A stretch of DNA of 64,000 nt. Source: Epithemia pelagica. Taxonomy: Eukaryota; Bacillariophyta; Bacillariophyceae; Surirellales; Surirellaceae. Below the pieces are notes generated by a model. It did no database searches. It was given only the letters and a program-made list of their open reading frames with translations, and was not told the DNA's origin. The translations under genes were made by a program, and so were the position numbers. This document shows positions 41,901 to 54,500 of this stretch, piece after piece. Numbering within the stretch: the stretch's first letter is position 1; the number at the start of each line of letters is the position of its first letter. The DNA is taken from assembly GCA_946965045.2 (NCBI GenBank), contig OX337238.1, forward strand, positions 2,108,001 through 2,172,000, given 5' to 3'.

Positions 41901-44900
41901 CAAACGTGAACGTCGGCTGTACATGATCAAGACTGCTAACGAGTCTTCCCCAGCCGATCCTGCTGGAAAGGGAGTGCTTGATGCAGCCGTACTGTCACAA
42001 CGTTGGGGCATTGGTTTACCCAAAGCGAAGAATACGCTTAAAGTGACGACGCAGGCTGGAGTACGAAACGTATTAATCCCATCTGAGCGTAAGGTCCGTA
42101 AGAAGGCACCGTGGCTCAAATTCCCTAATGAGAAAGGCCGTTGGTTCTCGGACGAGATGTTTGCCAAGGAAGTATCACTGAACGGGGACACGGGCGCCTC
42201 GATCTTTACAGACGGCAAAGGATTCGACCACGTTTATCCCTGGAAGTCAAAAAAGCAACATCCTGAAGGATTGATGTCTTTGATTACAATGTAGGGATTC
42301 CCCAAACAATGGTATCTGATGGTGCCCGAGAATTGTTCCTAGGGAAGTCCCGTGAAATATGCAACGAATACCGCATAAAGATGGAGAAAACGGTTCCTTA
42401 TAGTCCATGGCAGAACGCCGCCGAAGCGAGCATTCGTGAATTAAAGAAGGGAGTTGTCAAAATTATGAGGACGACCGGCGCACCACGACGTTTATGGAGC
42501 TATGCTCTTAAATGGTGCTCACACGTACGGCAACTCACGGCATCCGATATCCCTGAATTAGATGGACGGACACCGTTCGAGCATGTAATTGGCTCAACGC
42601 CAGACATCTCTCCATTAGCCATGTTCCAATTCTATCAGCCGGTGTATTATCGCATGCCCACGGCACAGTTTCCCTTCGAAAAAAGACTGATTGGCCGATG
42701 GTTGGGTTTAGCCGATGATTGCACCGATGATATGGCCTATGAAATCCTAACGCAAGAGGGCAATCATGTCACACGGAAAGATGTGTGGGCCATTCCGGAA
42801 GACGACCTGAAGAATCCGACGATTCATCAGCAGTTGTTGGACTATGATGCCGCTATTCAAACGCAAATGAAAGAGCCGCCATCTGATGGCACAACTGGGA
42901 GCGATCCACCCCCAGACCTCTTTGACGAAGGTGAACTTCTAGAGCCCTTGTTCCCAGAGGCCGAAGCCCTGGAATCCGACGCGTACACGCCGGAGGAACT
43001 AGACGAATATCTCACCGCTGAAGTCATGCTGCCGCGAGGAGGTGAAAGCGCTCGAGCGAAAATCATCGGACGCACGAAAGATGCTCGCGCTCACCCAATC
43101 CTTGATACCCGGTACTACAATGTACAGTTTCCGGATGGATTGGTCGAGTCGTATGCAACCAATATGATCGCAGAGAATCTGTATTTGCAAGTTGACCCGG
43201 AGGGCAATGCGTTCAACACATTGAAAGCCATTGTGGGTCACCGCAGTGATGAGACCGCAGTTAAGCGAACAGACGCATCGTTCCTTGACGGCACATCACA
43301 CCACACAACGAAAGGCTGGGAATTGCAATGTGAACTGTCCGATCAATTGACTGTTTGGCTGCCGCTCAAAGACGTCAAGAATGGAAATATGATTGAAGCC
43401 GCCGAATACGCAGTATCCACTGGCATCGCAAAAGAGCCTGCTTTCGCATGGTGGGTGCCACGTGCACTTCGCAAACGAGACCGCATTATCAAAAAGGTAA
43501 AGTCACGTTATTGGAAGCGAACGCACAAGTATGGCATTGAGTTGCCCCACTCTGTGGAAGAAGCCCTGGCGATTGACCGCCGAACGGGGACTGACTTCTG
43601 GCGTAAGGCTATTGAGAAAGAAATGAAGAACGTTGGCATTGCTTTCGAATTTCCAGCTGATGGTGAAGTGCCTTCTGGATACAAGCATATTCCCTGTCAT
43701 ATGGTTTTTGACATCAAATCAGACCTGCGACAAAAAGCACGGTTAGTGGCCGGAGGCCACAAAACTGATCCACCCAAAGAATCGACCTATTCTAGTGTGG
43801 TATCACGCGATAGCGTACGCATTGCTTTTACTATCGCTGCACTAAATGGTCTTGATGTTCTCGTCGGGGACGTGCAAAGCGCATATCTCAACGCACCGAC
43901 TAAAGAGAAGAACTATACCACCGCGGGACTCAAATTTGGACCAGATAAGGTTGGACAACCTGCACTGATAGTGCGCGCATTATATGGTCTCAAAAGTTCT
44001 GCCGCAAGGTGGCGTGATCACATCGCCGCAACGCTCCGCGACATGGGATTTAAGATGTGTCAAGCTGATCCGGATGTATGGCTTCGAGCGAACACTCGAC
44101 CATCTGATGGGTTCCAGTATTACGAGTATGTTTTGGTCTATATTGATGATCTGCTGATTGTTAGTCATGATCCCAAAACCGTGATGCAGGACCTGCAGAG
44201 GCGCTATACGATCAAGCCCGACAGTATCAAACCACCAGACGAATACTTGGGATCCGAAATACGGCGTTATACCATACCCGACACGCAAGATCCGTCAAAC
44301 CGTGATCGTTGGGCCATGTCCGCTGACATGTATTGTAAGCGTGCTCTTGCCGAAGTCGAAACGGAACTGGAGAAATCCGGAGAAAAGCTGAAGTCAAAAG
44401 TGACGACGCCGATCGCCGATGGATATCGCCCGGAATTGGATGCGACTCCTGAACTCGACGCAAGACGTGCAAACTATTACCAAGGACTGATCGGTATTCT
44501 CCGTTGGATTGTTGAACTCGGTCGTATCGACATTACAACCGCAGTCTCCCATATGTCCCGTTTTATGGCGAATCCACAAGAAGGACATCTCGAGCAAACG
44601 TTGCACATCTTCGCGTATCTGAAGAAGTACGATAAATCCGCCATTGTGTTCGACGACACAACCCCTGACGTCGACGAGTCACGTTTTACCAGACCGGATT
44701 GGTCTGAGTATTATCCTGATGCTGCCGAGCCGATTCCGCCAAACGCACCAGCACCGCGTGGAAACGCTGTCACCACGACTTGCTTTGTCGATGCTGATCA
44801 TGCTGGATGTCGTGTCACACGGCGCTCTCAAACAGGAGTCCTACTGTTCTTGCAACAAGCACCGATCATGTGGTATTCAAAACGACAGAACACTGTTGAG

Positions 44901-45233
44901 ACGTCTACATTTGGCAGTGAGTTCGTGGCGATGAAGACTGCCATTGAAATGATTGAAGCATTTCGTTATAAGTTGCGAATGATGGGTATCCCGTTGGATG
45001 GAGAGACGAATGTGTTTTGCGACAATGAATCTGTGTTTAAGAACTCGACGCAGCCGGAATCAGTCCTAAAGAAGAAGCACAACGCAATTGCTTATCATCG
45101 GACTCGTGAAGCGCAAGCCGCTGGACTTGTGCGCATTGCATGGGAAGAAGGTGAAACGAATCTTGCCGATATCCTAACCAAACTGCTACCCGGACCTCGA
45201 TTGCGATTCCTGGCCCAACGTATCATGTGGTAG
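38944..45233 (+). pseudogene. TE3 gag-pol in broken frame
   Basis: Gag opens at ATG 38944 and meets TAG at 39889-39891. The same frame continues (Lys-rich linker) to TGA at 41020-41022, and again in frame through a protease region with ELDSHADTCAVG to TAG at 42292. About ten bases before that last stop a one-base shift moves the integrase (PQTMVSDGARE) into another frame, which stays open from 42280 to TAG 45231-45233. RT has YIDD near 44140, and RNase H has CFVDADHAG and ETSTFGSEF. The two in-frame stops might be recoded; the one-base shift makes a full product unlikely. Confidence 0.85.
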
Positions 45234-45354
45234 CACCCCTTTTAGATCCAAAATGGGATCGCCCCTTTTGAAGAATAGTCCGACGTACTGGACCGGCCTC
45301 TGCTGACATGACGAACTAAACGAAGTTGCCCACCCCGATTTTGTTCGCGGGGAC

Positions 45355-45594
45355 TGAATAAATAATCACGGGCGCCCCCTTTGTAACCTACGAAGGGCCT
45401 CGCCATACCTCGCTACGCACCGCCTGGCATCGCCCGGCCCCTAGTTATGTGTTCGCTAGTGGGTACCGTGGTCGCTATTTGGCCCCTACGTGAGCGATTT
45501 GCCCCAAAAGGGCACCCTTAGTTTAGTCATCATAATTTCTGATAGTTTGATTGTTGCAAGCCGTATATTGCGTCTGGCCGTCAGTTTTTATTCA
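45355..45594 (+). repeat. TE3 3' LTR
   Basis: 240 bp, one difference from the 5' LTR. Confidence 0.95.
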
Positions 45595-45610
45595 AAAGGA
45601 ACGATGGGAA

Positions 45611-46050
45611 AGGTGGTAGCGGAAGTCGTGGTAGCGGAAGCGGAAGCGGAAGTGGTGGAAGTAACGGAAGTGGTGGAAGTGGAAGTGGCGGAAGCGGAAG
45701 CGGAAGTGGTGGGAATAATGGTAGCGCTACGGCGCATGGGAATGGAAACAGTACTTCACGCGAAAATCGCGGAAGTGGAGGAACGGGAACGAGTTCTGGA
45801 AACTCAGGTTCAACTGGAACTTCAAGTGGTGCGGGTTCACGAGGACGCACCACTGGGGGCACAGGAACGTCCGCAGGAACGAGTGGACGCGGTAGTCGAA
45901 GTGGGAGTAGCGGAGGTACAGCCGGCGGTGGTGGAGGAGGCGCACCCGGTGGTGGAGGAGATGGTGGTGGAGATCACGGTGGAGTAGGCGGCGCTCCTGG
46001 AGGAGGCGCTCCTGGCGGAGGAGCACCGGGAGGCGGTGGTGGAGGCGCGC
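45611..46050 (+). repeat. Gly/Ser-coding minisatellite in TE4 gag
   Basis: Irregular GGAAGC/GGAAGT/GGTGGA units encode (GS)n, GGSG and GGGAPGG runs, a disordered gag N-terminus. Confidence 0.75.
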
Positions 46051-46665
46051 CACCGGTACCTCCCGCGCCACTCTCGGCCGTGGGATTGGCGCTTACGATC
46101 TGCGGAGCGAACAATCTAGAGATACAGGCCCTTGAATTTACTGAGCGTCTCAACACTCTGGCCGCTCTGGGCCGGTTGAGTTCTGACGACGTTACCCAGT
46201 TGGTATCACGACTAGAGAAGCGTGCGGCACCTAATAATGTAAGCATCCCCACTGCTGTGGTATTGAACATACAAGGCCTATGCTTCTGGGCAGCTCGTGC
46301 CCGTCGCCAAGGACGTATTGTACTCGCTGGGGAATTCGGACATGCAGAACTTCAAGAAGCTCTCGATGCTATGGAAATCCAAGCCGAGAAGAACACTGCC
46401 CCCGAGATTAAACCCTCCGCGTTGAAGGAAGAGAACTGGGAAGATTGGAGTCAAGAATTCCCGACCTACCTTTCTCATATCTTGGGCAAGCAACAAGCCC
46501 CATTGGATTACGTCATCCGTCCCGATCTAGATCCAACACATGTCTTTGCTAGTCGCCGCGAAGAGGAGCTATATAGCTCATCTAAGGAGGGAAATGGGCC
46601 CCGGCGCTTGATTTCCACCCCCAAAAGCGAATTTCTAGAAAAAATTCGCCGAATTAAAATTTTTT

Positions 46666-46927
46666 ATGCGCAGTTTATTTTTATATGCGCAGTTTTTAAC
46701 TATAATCCTGCTTTCCCAACTAAATCTGCAAATCTAGGTCTAACAATGCACATTTCTCTAGCTAGTTCTAGAGATCGAGCTGACTATCACGCGCATGCCA
46801 CAATTTTAATGCGCACAAGCCCGCGATCAAACCACGAATAACGCGCGCCACACTCCGATAATGCGCACTACAACTATCTGGCGCGCTCGACCCCCCCGAG
46901 ACGCGCATGACGCAACCCTCATGCGCA
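46666..46927. repeat. Subterminal ATGCGCA repeat cluster
   Basis: Five perfect ATGCGCA copies (46666, 46685, 46809, 46861, 46921), one ATGCACA (46746) and two inverted GCGCATG copies lie within 262 bp. CACTA-type transposases bind such subterminal repeats; binding here is inferred. Confidence 0.6.
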
Positions 46928-47300
46928 AGCGTCTGTCCCCTCACCTTTGAATCACGAATTTCCACTCCCACCACATCACACAGCAGCTGCCAGAAAGACT
47001 GACGCACATGGATGTCCCAAAGAATGTCTCAGATGGATCCTCCTTCCCAATCACCCAAACCGCGGGGATTACCAACTCGACACTCTGATCCATCGAACAA
47101 AACCGAACAACTTAGCATACTAGTCATTCAACAATCAACGACCACCAGAATCGATGCTCATTCATCTCCCTCCACCTCCACCCAACACACCACAACAAAC
47201 AACAACAACAGCAGCAGCAACAACAACAATCGATCACCCAACGCTATCGAGATTCCCCTGTTCAATCCCATTATCTATCCAGCTTCTTTCATCAACCTAA

Positions 47301-48216
47301 CAGCTCTGCCATTCCAATCACGCTACAATTAAAGCGGCTTGGGGCATCTGTCTGATTGTTTCTTGGTTCCTTTTCAGCCACCTTTTTGTTGCTTGCTTTC
47401 TCTCTGCCGAGATTCCCTTTTCAATCCTTTCACCTATCCAACTTCTTTCATCAACCTAACAGCTCTGCCATTCCAATCACGCTACAATTAAAGCGGCTTG
47501 GGGCATCTGTCTGATTGTTGCTTGGTTCCTTTTCAGCCACCTTTTTGTTGCTTGCTTCCTCTTCAGCCACCTTCACTCCAAAACCGCTGCACCAGAAGAA
47601 GAGGAAGAGGAACTCAAGCACGGCCAGAGCATTCGAGACATTGACACTTGCACTATCTTGCAGCTCTGCCATTCCAATCACGCTACAATTAAAGCGGCTT
47701 GGGGCATCTGTCTGATTGTTGCTTGCTTCCTTTCAACCACGACCTTCACTCCAAAACCGCTACAACACTTCACTCCAAAACCGCTGCACCAGAAGAAGAG
47801 GAAGAGGAACTCAAGCACGGCCAGAGCATTCGAGACATTGACACTTGCACTATCTTGCAGCTCTGCCATTCCAATCACGCTACAACTAAAGCGGCTTGGG
47901 GCATCTGTCTGATTGTTGCTTGCTTCCTTTCAACCACGACCTTCACTCCAAAACCGCTACAACAGGAAAACAAGAAGAAGAGGAACCCAAGAAGAAGAAC
48001 GACCACCAGAGCATTCGAAATATTGTCGACATTTGTCCTATCTTTGACACTTGCACTATCTTGCAGCTCTGCCATTCCAATCACCACGCTACAATTAAAG
48101 CGGCTTGGGGCATCTGTCTGATTGTTGCTTGTTTCACTCAGCTCTGTCCTTCACTCCAATCACGCTATTACAATTGAAGCGGTTTTGGGCTATCTGTTAG
48201 ATTGTTTATCAAGAAC
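47301..48216. repeat. Tandem array of ~160-206-bp units
   Basis: A block starting CAGCTCTGCCATTCCAATCA begins at 47301, 47460, 47661, 47858 and 48064, with a diverged sixth near 48152. Each unit holds ACGCTACAA-T-AAAGCGGC and then TTGGGGCATCTGTCTGATTG. The short frames across it are translations of the repeat, not genes. Confidence 0.9.
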
Positions 48217-48393
48217 CCTCCTGTCCTCGTGATACTCGGACTTGAATAGAACAGACCCAAAGCAAGCAGTGTGACACGGTGGTAGCCAGTTGCTTCTGTT
48301 CTATTCTTGTCGCGAGATTGCTTGGACAACCAACCAACCCCTGGTTTTGGAGTAGCAAATTCTGGCACCGATTGTTGGATCACAACGAACAAG

Positions 48394-48614
48394 ACGCTAC
48401 ACATAAAGCGCGTCGTAGTGTATTCCTTCGATTTGGTTGTTGTTTTGTTACCACCAGAGTTCAGGACCAAACCAAAGACGCTACACAATTCAGCGCACAC
48501 TTTTTACTGTTTAGACAAGTACACAAGGTTGTCTCAAAGACGCTACAATTAAAGCGCTTCCTCGACTACCCTTGTTGTTGTTGTTGTTGAAACAAAGACG
48601 CTACACAAAAAGTG
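48394..48614 (+). promoter_or_regulatory. Four ACGCTACA...AGCG motifs upstream of the first cargo gene
   Basis: The motif occurs at 48394, 48478, 48540 and 48598 (84, 62 and 58 bp apart), the last ending 19 bases before ATG 48633; it continues the six copies inside the tandem array. The ends CGCT and AGCG are inverted, as in a binding site for a dimer. Confidence 0.5.
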
Positions 48615-48632
48615 CATCGTGACAAGTACAAA

Positions 48633-51498
48633 ATGGCGGGCAACCGCATCAAGGGCCCTCGCTACAAAAAACCACCGACCGCCAAGAATCCTGGTGACCC
48701 TTCTTCAATGAATGATGAAGTGCGAAACAAAAGAAAGGACGTGTCGACTATGACTGTTTCTGGTACCAATCATACACTTCGAACACACACAAGCGAGGAA
48801 TCTCACTACACCGGTATTATGCCCATTACATACGAAAGTGTCCTCAATTGGTATGAAAGTGTATTCCAAGACAAATCAGGAAAATGGACAACAGTGGAGG
48901 TACCACATGACGGCCATTATCTGAAGATATTCCTACCAATCTGTTATTCGCCTGCATTCCAAGATATCATCTGTCACTCCGTTTTCTGTTTCACAAGAAT
49001 TAAGAACGAGATGGATGATGATGACAAGTTGACTCCAATGGTTGCTCGACTGTTGTTCAAAAAGACTCTCTACAGTCCTGTTTCCAATATTTGGAATCAG
49101 GCATTTGGGACGACAGTGATAGACGGTGCTGAGAATCTGAGACAAACCATTATCAGATTTCTTTCCTCTCATGGCTTAGTCTCTAAGAAGACACGCAAGG
49201 GGATCGGTGGGATTGGAGAAGCATTGAAACGATACCTTCTAGATGATTCCTCCCTTTACAGGAAACCGCGTCTCGTACCTGTTGGTAAAATCGCATGGGT
49301 TATCGAACATATGGTGGCCATACACCGTTTCATCTCAGAATCGACATCGGACGAGAACATGGACGTGATTTCCAATATCCAAATGGAGAAAGCACTGTTG
49401 TATACGATGCCTGACACATGGTTCAAGATGTACCTTGAAGAAAGAGATTCTTTGGTACAATATGGAAGAAACGGAGACGATGGCGGTATGTTCTACGATC
49501 TACTGCATTATATAGAAAAACAAGAGGTACTGTCTGCCAGGAAATCGAAAGAAATTGCCGTGCAACGTCGGAGTATAGACTCGCCGGCAAAAAAGAGACA
49601 GAAGGTCGTCGCTGGTAATGATCCTACTGACGAGAAAAAGGATCAAGTACTACCAACTTCCATTACAACGTCGAACCAAGTTGCCCTCAAATCAGACCGT
49701 GTGGAAGAGGTCAGGAAGATTATAAGCGACGACAATGAAAAAACCGCAGACAACAAGGTAAGATGTTCGAGCGACTTGCCAAGAATCGAGAAGGATTAGA
49801 CAATCTCAAAAATGATTGATCTCTTTGTCTTAGAGACGTTGTGCTTCCATAAACAAGGGAATTGAGGAGACAGGTGATGGTGTGGTACCACAGCCTTTCA
49901 TTGAAATTCCACACGTTCTTGATCCTATAGTAAACCAGAAGAGAAGAAAAGACTCATGGGACTCGAATGAATCAATCGACAACATTGGTGACGGTTACTT
50001 GGACAAGTTCGCGGAAAAACAAACTAACAGAAACAACGAGAACATCAAGTCGGCCATGAAGCTAGCAACCCAGTATGCTAAGAGTATGGGGAAGGACAAC
50101 ACGCATGTCGAAATCAAGACATTATTTAGGTGCACACTATGCATGTCTTACAGTGGGTTGATGAATGACCAGGACCCTACAACGCGTGTTTTGCATATCC
50201 CACATAGACATCGTCGGAGAGATCTTTGCTACAACACTTCAAGGACGGGCATGCCGATTGAGTCTTTCTATACTTGTTTGAAATTGATGGTCCATCACAA
50301 CCATCAGAACCTAGTATATGTTGACAAAGTAACATTTGATGAAGCAAACAGGAACCCATTTCCTAAGAAAATTCCTATGTCATCATGGAGACAACAGGAT
50401 CCGAACACACTGATATTGGCGATCATTGCCTTGACAACAGCAACTGATGTCAGCGACCCAGCTTTATTGGCTTTCGAAATCGACAAAAAGATACTTCATA
50501 TCTACGAACCAATACATAATCGATCAGACCAATACTGGGAAGGAACGACGCGTCATGTACTACGGAAATGGGACCTGGTCAATACGTCAAAAGGTGCCCC
50601 GCCTGTCAGTCTATGTTATGACCCATCATTAGTGGAAGAAGATGAAACAACACATGATACAAACAAGGAATGTAACAAGTGGCGATATCGCATTGTGAAA
50701 ATGCCAGAACCTAAGAAGGATACTCCAAAGCCAATGCCACAAGCTATTGTGATCAGAATGCTTGGAAACATAATGAGTAGTCGACCAAACCCGGGTCGGA
50801 AAGAAGGTCAGATAGACAAGAGTATGACGATATCCAATTGTTTTTCGAGTAATCAAATACGGTACAATAATGAATTTTCGAGAGGACTAGAGCATGCTGT
50901 TGAAGGCAATTCGATTTCTCCTTTGGTGTTGGGACCTGACAATTTCGATGGCAACAGCGACGACAATCCTGTTGAAGTGGGGTTTTCACGTGGTACCGAT
51001 AAATACGAATACCAGGAGAACGTCGATCTATCTGATGGTGGGTGTTCAGAGACGTGGACTACGGATGGTGACATATTGTTCATACCGTGCCCGAGGGTGG
51101 GATTAGAACCCAAGGAGGTGTTACTTGACTCCAAACTTTCCAAGAGAGATATAAATCGATTGCTACCGACCGTTGTATATTGTCCAGATTCTTGTGTATG
51201 CTGTAACAGGGCATTGAAAACAGATACAGACAGCGAAGTCTGTACCCTCATCCCATGTGGACATCTGGTTCACGGAAATTGCTTACGAATACGGTTCAAG
51301 TATCATAATGTATGGTGTCCCCAGTGTGGACAAAAGATCAAGAGTAACATCCACATGTTTGGTGCGGAGAAGATAGAGGGACACAAGAAAACAGCGGAAG
51401 ACACTACAACTACGAGCGAGGGATTCCCTGAAGAGGGACATAGGAAAACAGTCAAAGACACTACAACTACGATTGAGGGACGCCCTGAAGAATCATAA
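48633..51498 (+). CDS. Cargo protein 1: large protein with C-terminal RING finger, two exons
   Basis: The exons are 48633-49757 and 49834-51498. The 76-nt intron (AAG|GTAAGA ... TCTTAG|AGA) is in phase 0, giving about 929 residues. ATG 48633 has a good context. Residues ~50-300 look globular and unrecognised. The middle (ALLAFEIDKKILHIYEP, then W and KWRYRIVKM) faintly recalls Ulp1-type folds but lacks a clear His-Asp-Cys triad. A RING-type zinc site lies at about residues 829-880: CVCCNRALKTD ... CTLIPCGHLVHGNC ... CPQC, so a ubiquitin/SUMO ligase role is plausible. Two 20-residue repeats (GHKKTAEDTTTTSEGFPEE-like) precede the TAA. The next frame continues in phase after this stop. Confidence 0.7.
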
Positions 51499-51510
51499 AA
51501 AAAATCACCC

Positions 51511-54500
51511 GTGAGTAACAAGCCATCAACACTAGAACAAAGAGGAGTTGAGACAAAATACAAGCCCGAGGTTTGTTCGATTTGTATGACCAGAAAAGTG
51601 GATTGCGAACTGTTTCTTTGTAGACATACATTTTGTCGGGAATGTGTTGGAGATTGGATGCAGCGGGGCCACAACACATGTATGGTGTGCAGCCAGGATA
51701 TTCAAAGTCTATTGTACTTCTGTCCTATGACACGTTCTGTTCAAAGAACATATACTCATCCTTCTGAACACAAAGCAATCTATCAGTCACCAGAGGGTGA
51801 GAAGCCTAAATACCAGCAATGGGGAGGAAATAACTCATCACGTTCCGTTGCAATGCCTGCGAATTGGGGTAACCGGAGTGAGCTGCCTGAAGAAAGACAT
51901 AGAACAGAGCAAACCCAACATGATAACGAAAGAACCAAGGACAAGAGAGAGAATCCACATGGGCTGTGGGGAGGACGGAATCTGAACAACGTCCTGTCGA
52001 CAACTCGAAGCCCCAGAACAAATGAGTGGGGTTCGCTACCTGAACATGACAGGCCAGTGTATTGTAAGCATGGACAGAATCGATTCAATGATGATCATCC
52101 AGGATCGAGAGGATCTAATACATCGGATTATCATGGGTCTCGTCATTCACATTTCGATCAAGATAACCAACAAACTAGAAGAGGAGTCATTGAACGACAA
52201 GACCAACATGGATACCATGATAACCACCAAGACGAGTCTAGAGGGAGAAGAGATCAAATCATGGAAAACACTTACCGGGATAGAAAAAGAAGACATGATA
52301 ATCAAAATCAATTGTCTAATCGACATTCGATGGATTGGAGGAGATTCTCTGGATACAACGAACATTCGAGAGAACATACAAGGCACCATTCGGTATATAG
52401 AGATAGCCACAATCAATGGTCTAATCGACATCCGATGGATCCGATGGATTGGGAGAGATTCCCTGGATACAACGAACATTCCAGGCACCATTTGTCACTT
52501 AGAGACAGTCATCCTGGACACAACGATCATTCTAGGCGTACCCGTCAGAGAGAGCCTAACCGTCCCTCAACTGATAGAGGTAATAGTCAACCAAATCAAT
52601 CACCTCGTAGAGAGAGAGAAAAGGACATTCATCACACTACAGCGAGTCGTGGAGGGCAGGATGGCCTATCCAAACTTGGTTGGAATTCCAAGGACAATCA
52701 GGAGAGGGATGATCGGAACAGACAGAGCGGTCAGAAAGCAACCTCCAGTCACCAAGATGAATGTGGACAAGGAGAAGAGATACAAAGCAGAGATGGCAAC
52801 GGTTCTACAGACAAACAAAAGGGCAAGGAATGTGGCAAGCAAGAGATTGTTGCTTACGAACAACACGGAAATTCTGGAGAGAACGGGTCTAAGAATGCCA
52901 ACAACACACCTGACAGTGATAATCTGTCTAGCTGTCACAATGACAGTGTCAACCAAGATGATGCGACACAAACCAAAGAAGGAAAGGATAGTACAGACAA
53001 ACAAAAAGGTAGCAACAAGAACAACGATGACCAAATGACAAAAAACGACCATAACAAGGGAAGTAGCATCAACACGACAACACAAACGGATCAGCGCATA
53101 CAAGACGAACGAGGTACGAAGGAGATTCACAAGTCTCCAATACACGGTAATCATGACGATACTGACGAACAGAATACTTCACCGGAAAGGAAAAGAAAAG
53201 AATGTAAGACCATTGGTTCATCCAGGGGACTACCCACGAACAAGCAACGACGACAAGAGGGCCTATCGAAGTTGACACTAACACATGAAACGATGAAGAA
53301 GTATAAGAGACGACAGGCTGAGAAACCTAGCCATTTGACGACAAAATTCTCCAAACCAAATGAATCCGATCATACAGAAATGTGTTTTTTTGGAATTCCT
53401 GACATGGACAAGGTAGCAAAAAGACTACGCGACTTACTATCACTCTGTCTCAGTAGCAATGATGATCGGAGAATGTTCGGCATCTGCTATACAAAGGTTC
53501 TGAAAGACTACGACATCACACCAACAGACCTCCAGACAATCATGGGAAAATTACCTAACATATACGAACAAATGAAAGACATGGTTGGTGAGGTGACGGA
53601 AGATCCAGCAAGCCATTGTTGTTTCGAAGACAACAAGCTTCATGTGACAGAATGTGACCCGAAGTTCTTAACAACCCGGTCTCCATGTGCCTTCTTGGTA
53701 GAATGTGTACTGAATCGCTGTCAACGACATAAGGGACATCGGAAATACCCCAAAACCGTGTGGTCTGCGTTTGACGATACAATCTTCCATTGTCGCACAT
53801 CCAAGAAAAACTGTGATGATTGTATGGACCATATTTTCCATGACGTGATCGTTATCATCCCTTTGGCCGGTATTTTTTATACTTCGGCAATGATAATGAA
53901 TACTGGGTATGCAACATCGGAATGCACTTCATCTTTGGTAGCACTACCTATATCCTGGCTGCGCTTACGACATTCCGACGGCCAACCAAGTGGTGGGGCA
54001 TTCCTCAAAAAGGTTGTCAAGTGTTGGTGTATTGATTGGACACAAAGTGCAAAGAGAGTTGTCCATGAATGCTACCAAGCGTCTGATGTTGAAAGTGGTT
54101 CTCCACTTTGGGCCCCTGATCATTACACAAGTGAAAAGTCCAGACCAAAAATGACACCAAATGACCAACATTCTCTTAGAGTGTGGTATCGTGAAACACT
54201 GCTGAATAAAGCCAGTGCTAACAAGACTGGATGCCGAAAGTACGTCCATGGAGCATTGTATAGAAACCTGTCCCCTCCGCCTGATACTTCGGTCCGTCCG
54301 CTCCTGTTTGATGTAAGGGATACCGGAGAAGATACAACATTCATTGTTCGGACACGTGGGTACGCGGGTAAAAACGAAACCATCAGCCATGTCAAAGTGA
54401 CAACACTTCAGCAAAATGACAAAAACCTACTTTCATTGTTACACAAGAGGTCATGTCACTTCGCGCAGAGCGGTACACTAGAGAGATCAGCCAATGCAAG

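Larger units (their letters stand above)
38207..45594 (+). mobile_element. Ty1/copia LTR retrotransposon TE3 (7388 bp, plus strand)
   Basis: The termini TGAATAAA...TTTATTCA bound 240-bp LTRs (38207-38446 and 45355-45594) that differ at one base (G/A near 38256/45404). The duplicated target is AAAG. The primer-binding site (38447-38460) is the same as in TE4. The internal region encodes gag, protease, integrase, RT and RNase H but in broken frames. A purine-rich GCGGGGAC precedes the 3' LTR. Confidence 0.93.
38130..46594 (+). pseudogene. TE4 gag, split by TE3 and cut at its 3' end
   Basis: The exon-like pieces 38130-38206 and 45599-46594 join exactly in frame once TE3 and its 4-bp duplication are removed. 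The N-terminus is MTTTTRANTRNATT, then a Gly/Ser-rich region, a Gly/Pro-rich stretch and a gag domain (LKEENWEDWSQEFPTYL ... RREEELYSS). Gag-like homology stops near 46590, where a different sequence begins. No pol follows. Confidence 0.7.

Noticed and set aside
47301-48216. Regularly repeated blocks resembling a CRISPR array
   Set aside because: Units are 160-206 bp and similar throughout, not short repeats separated by unique spacers, and the genome is eukaryotic.
48933-49172. Ulp1/C48 protease call for cargo protein 1
   Set aside because: Only a faint resemblance in the middle region; no His-Asp-Cys triad could be placed, so it is mentioned but not called.
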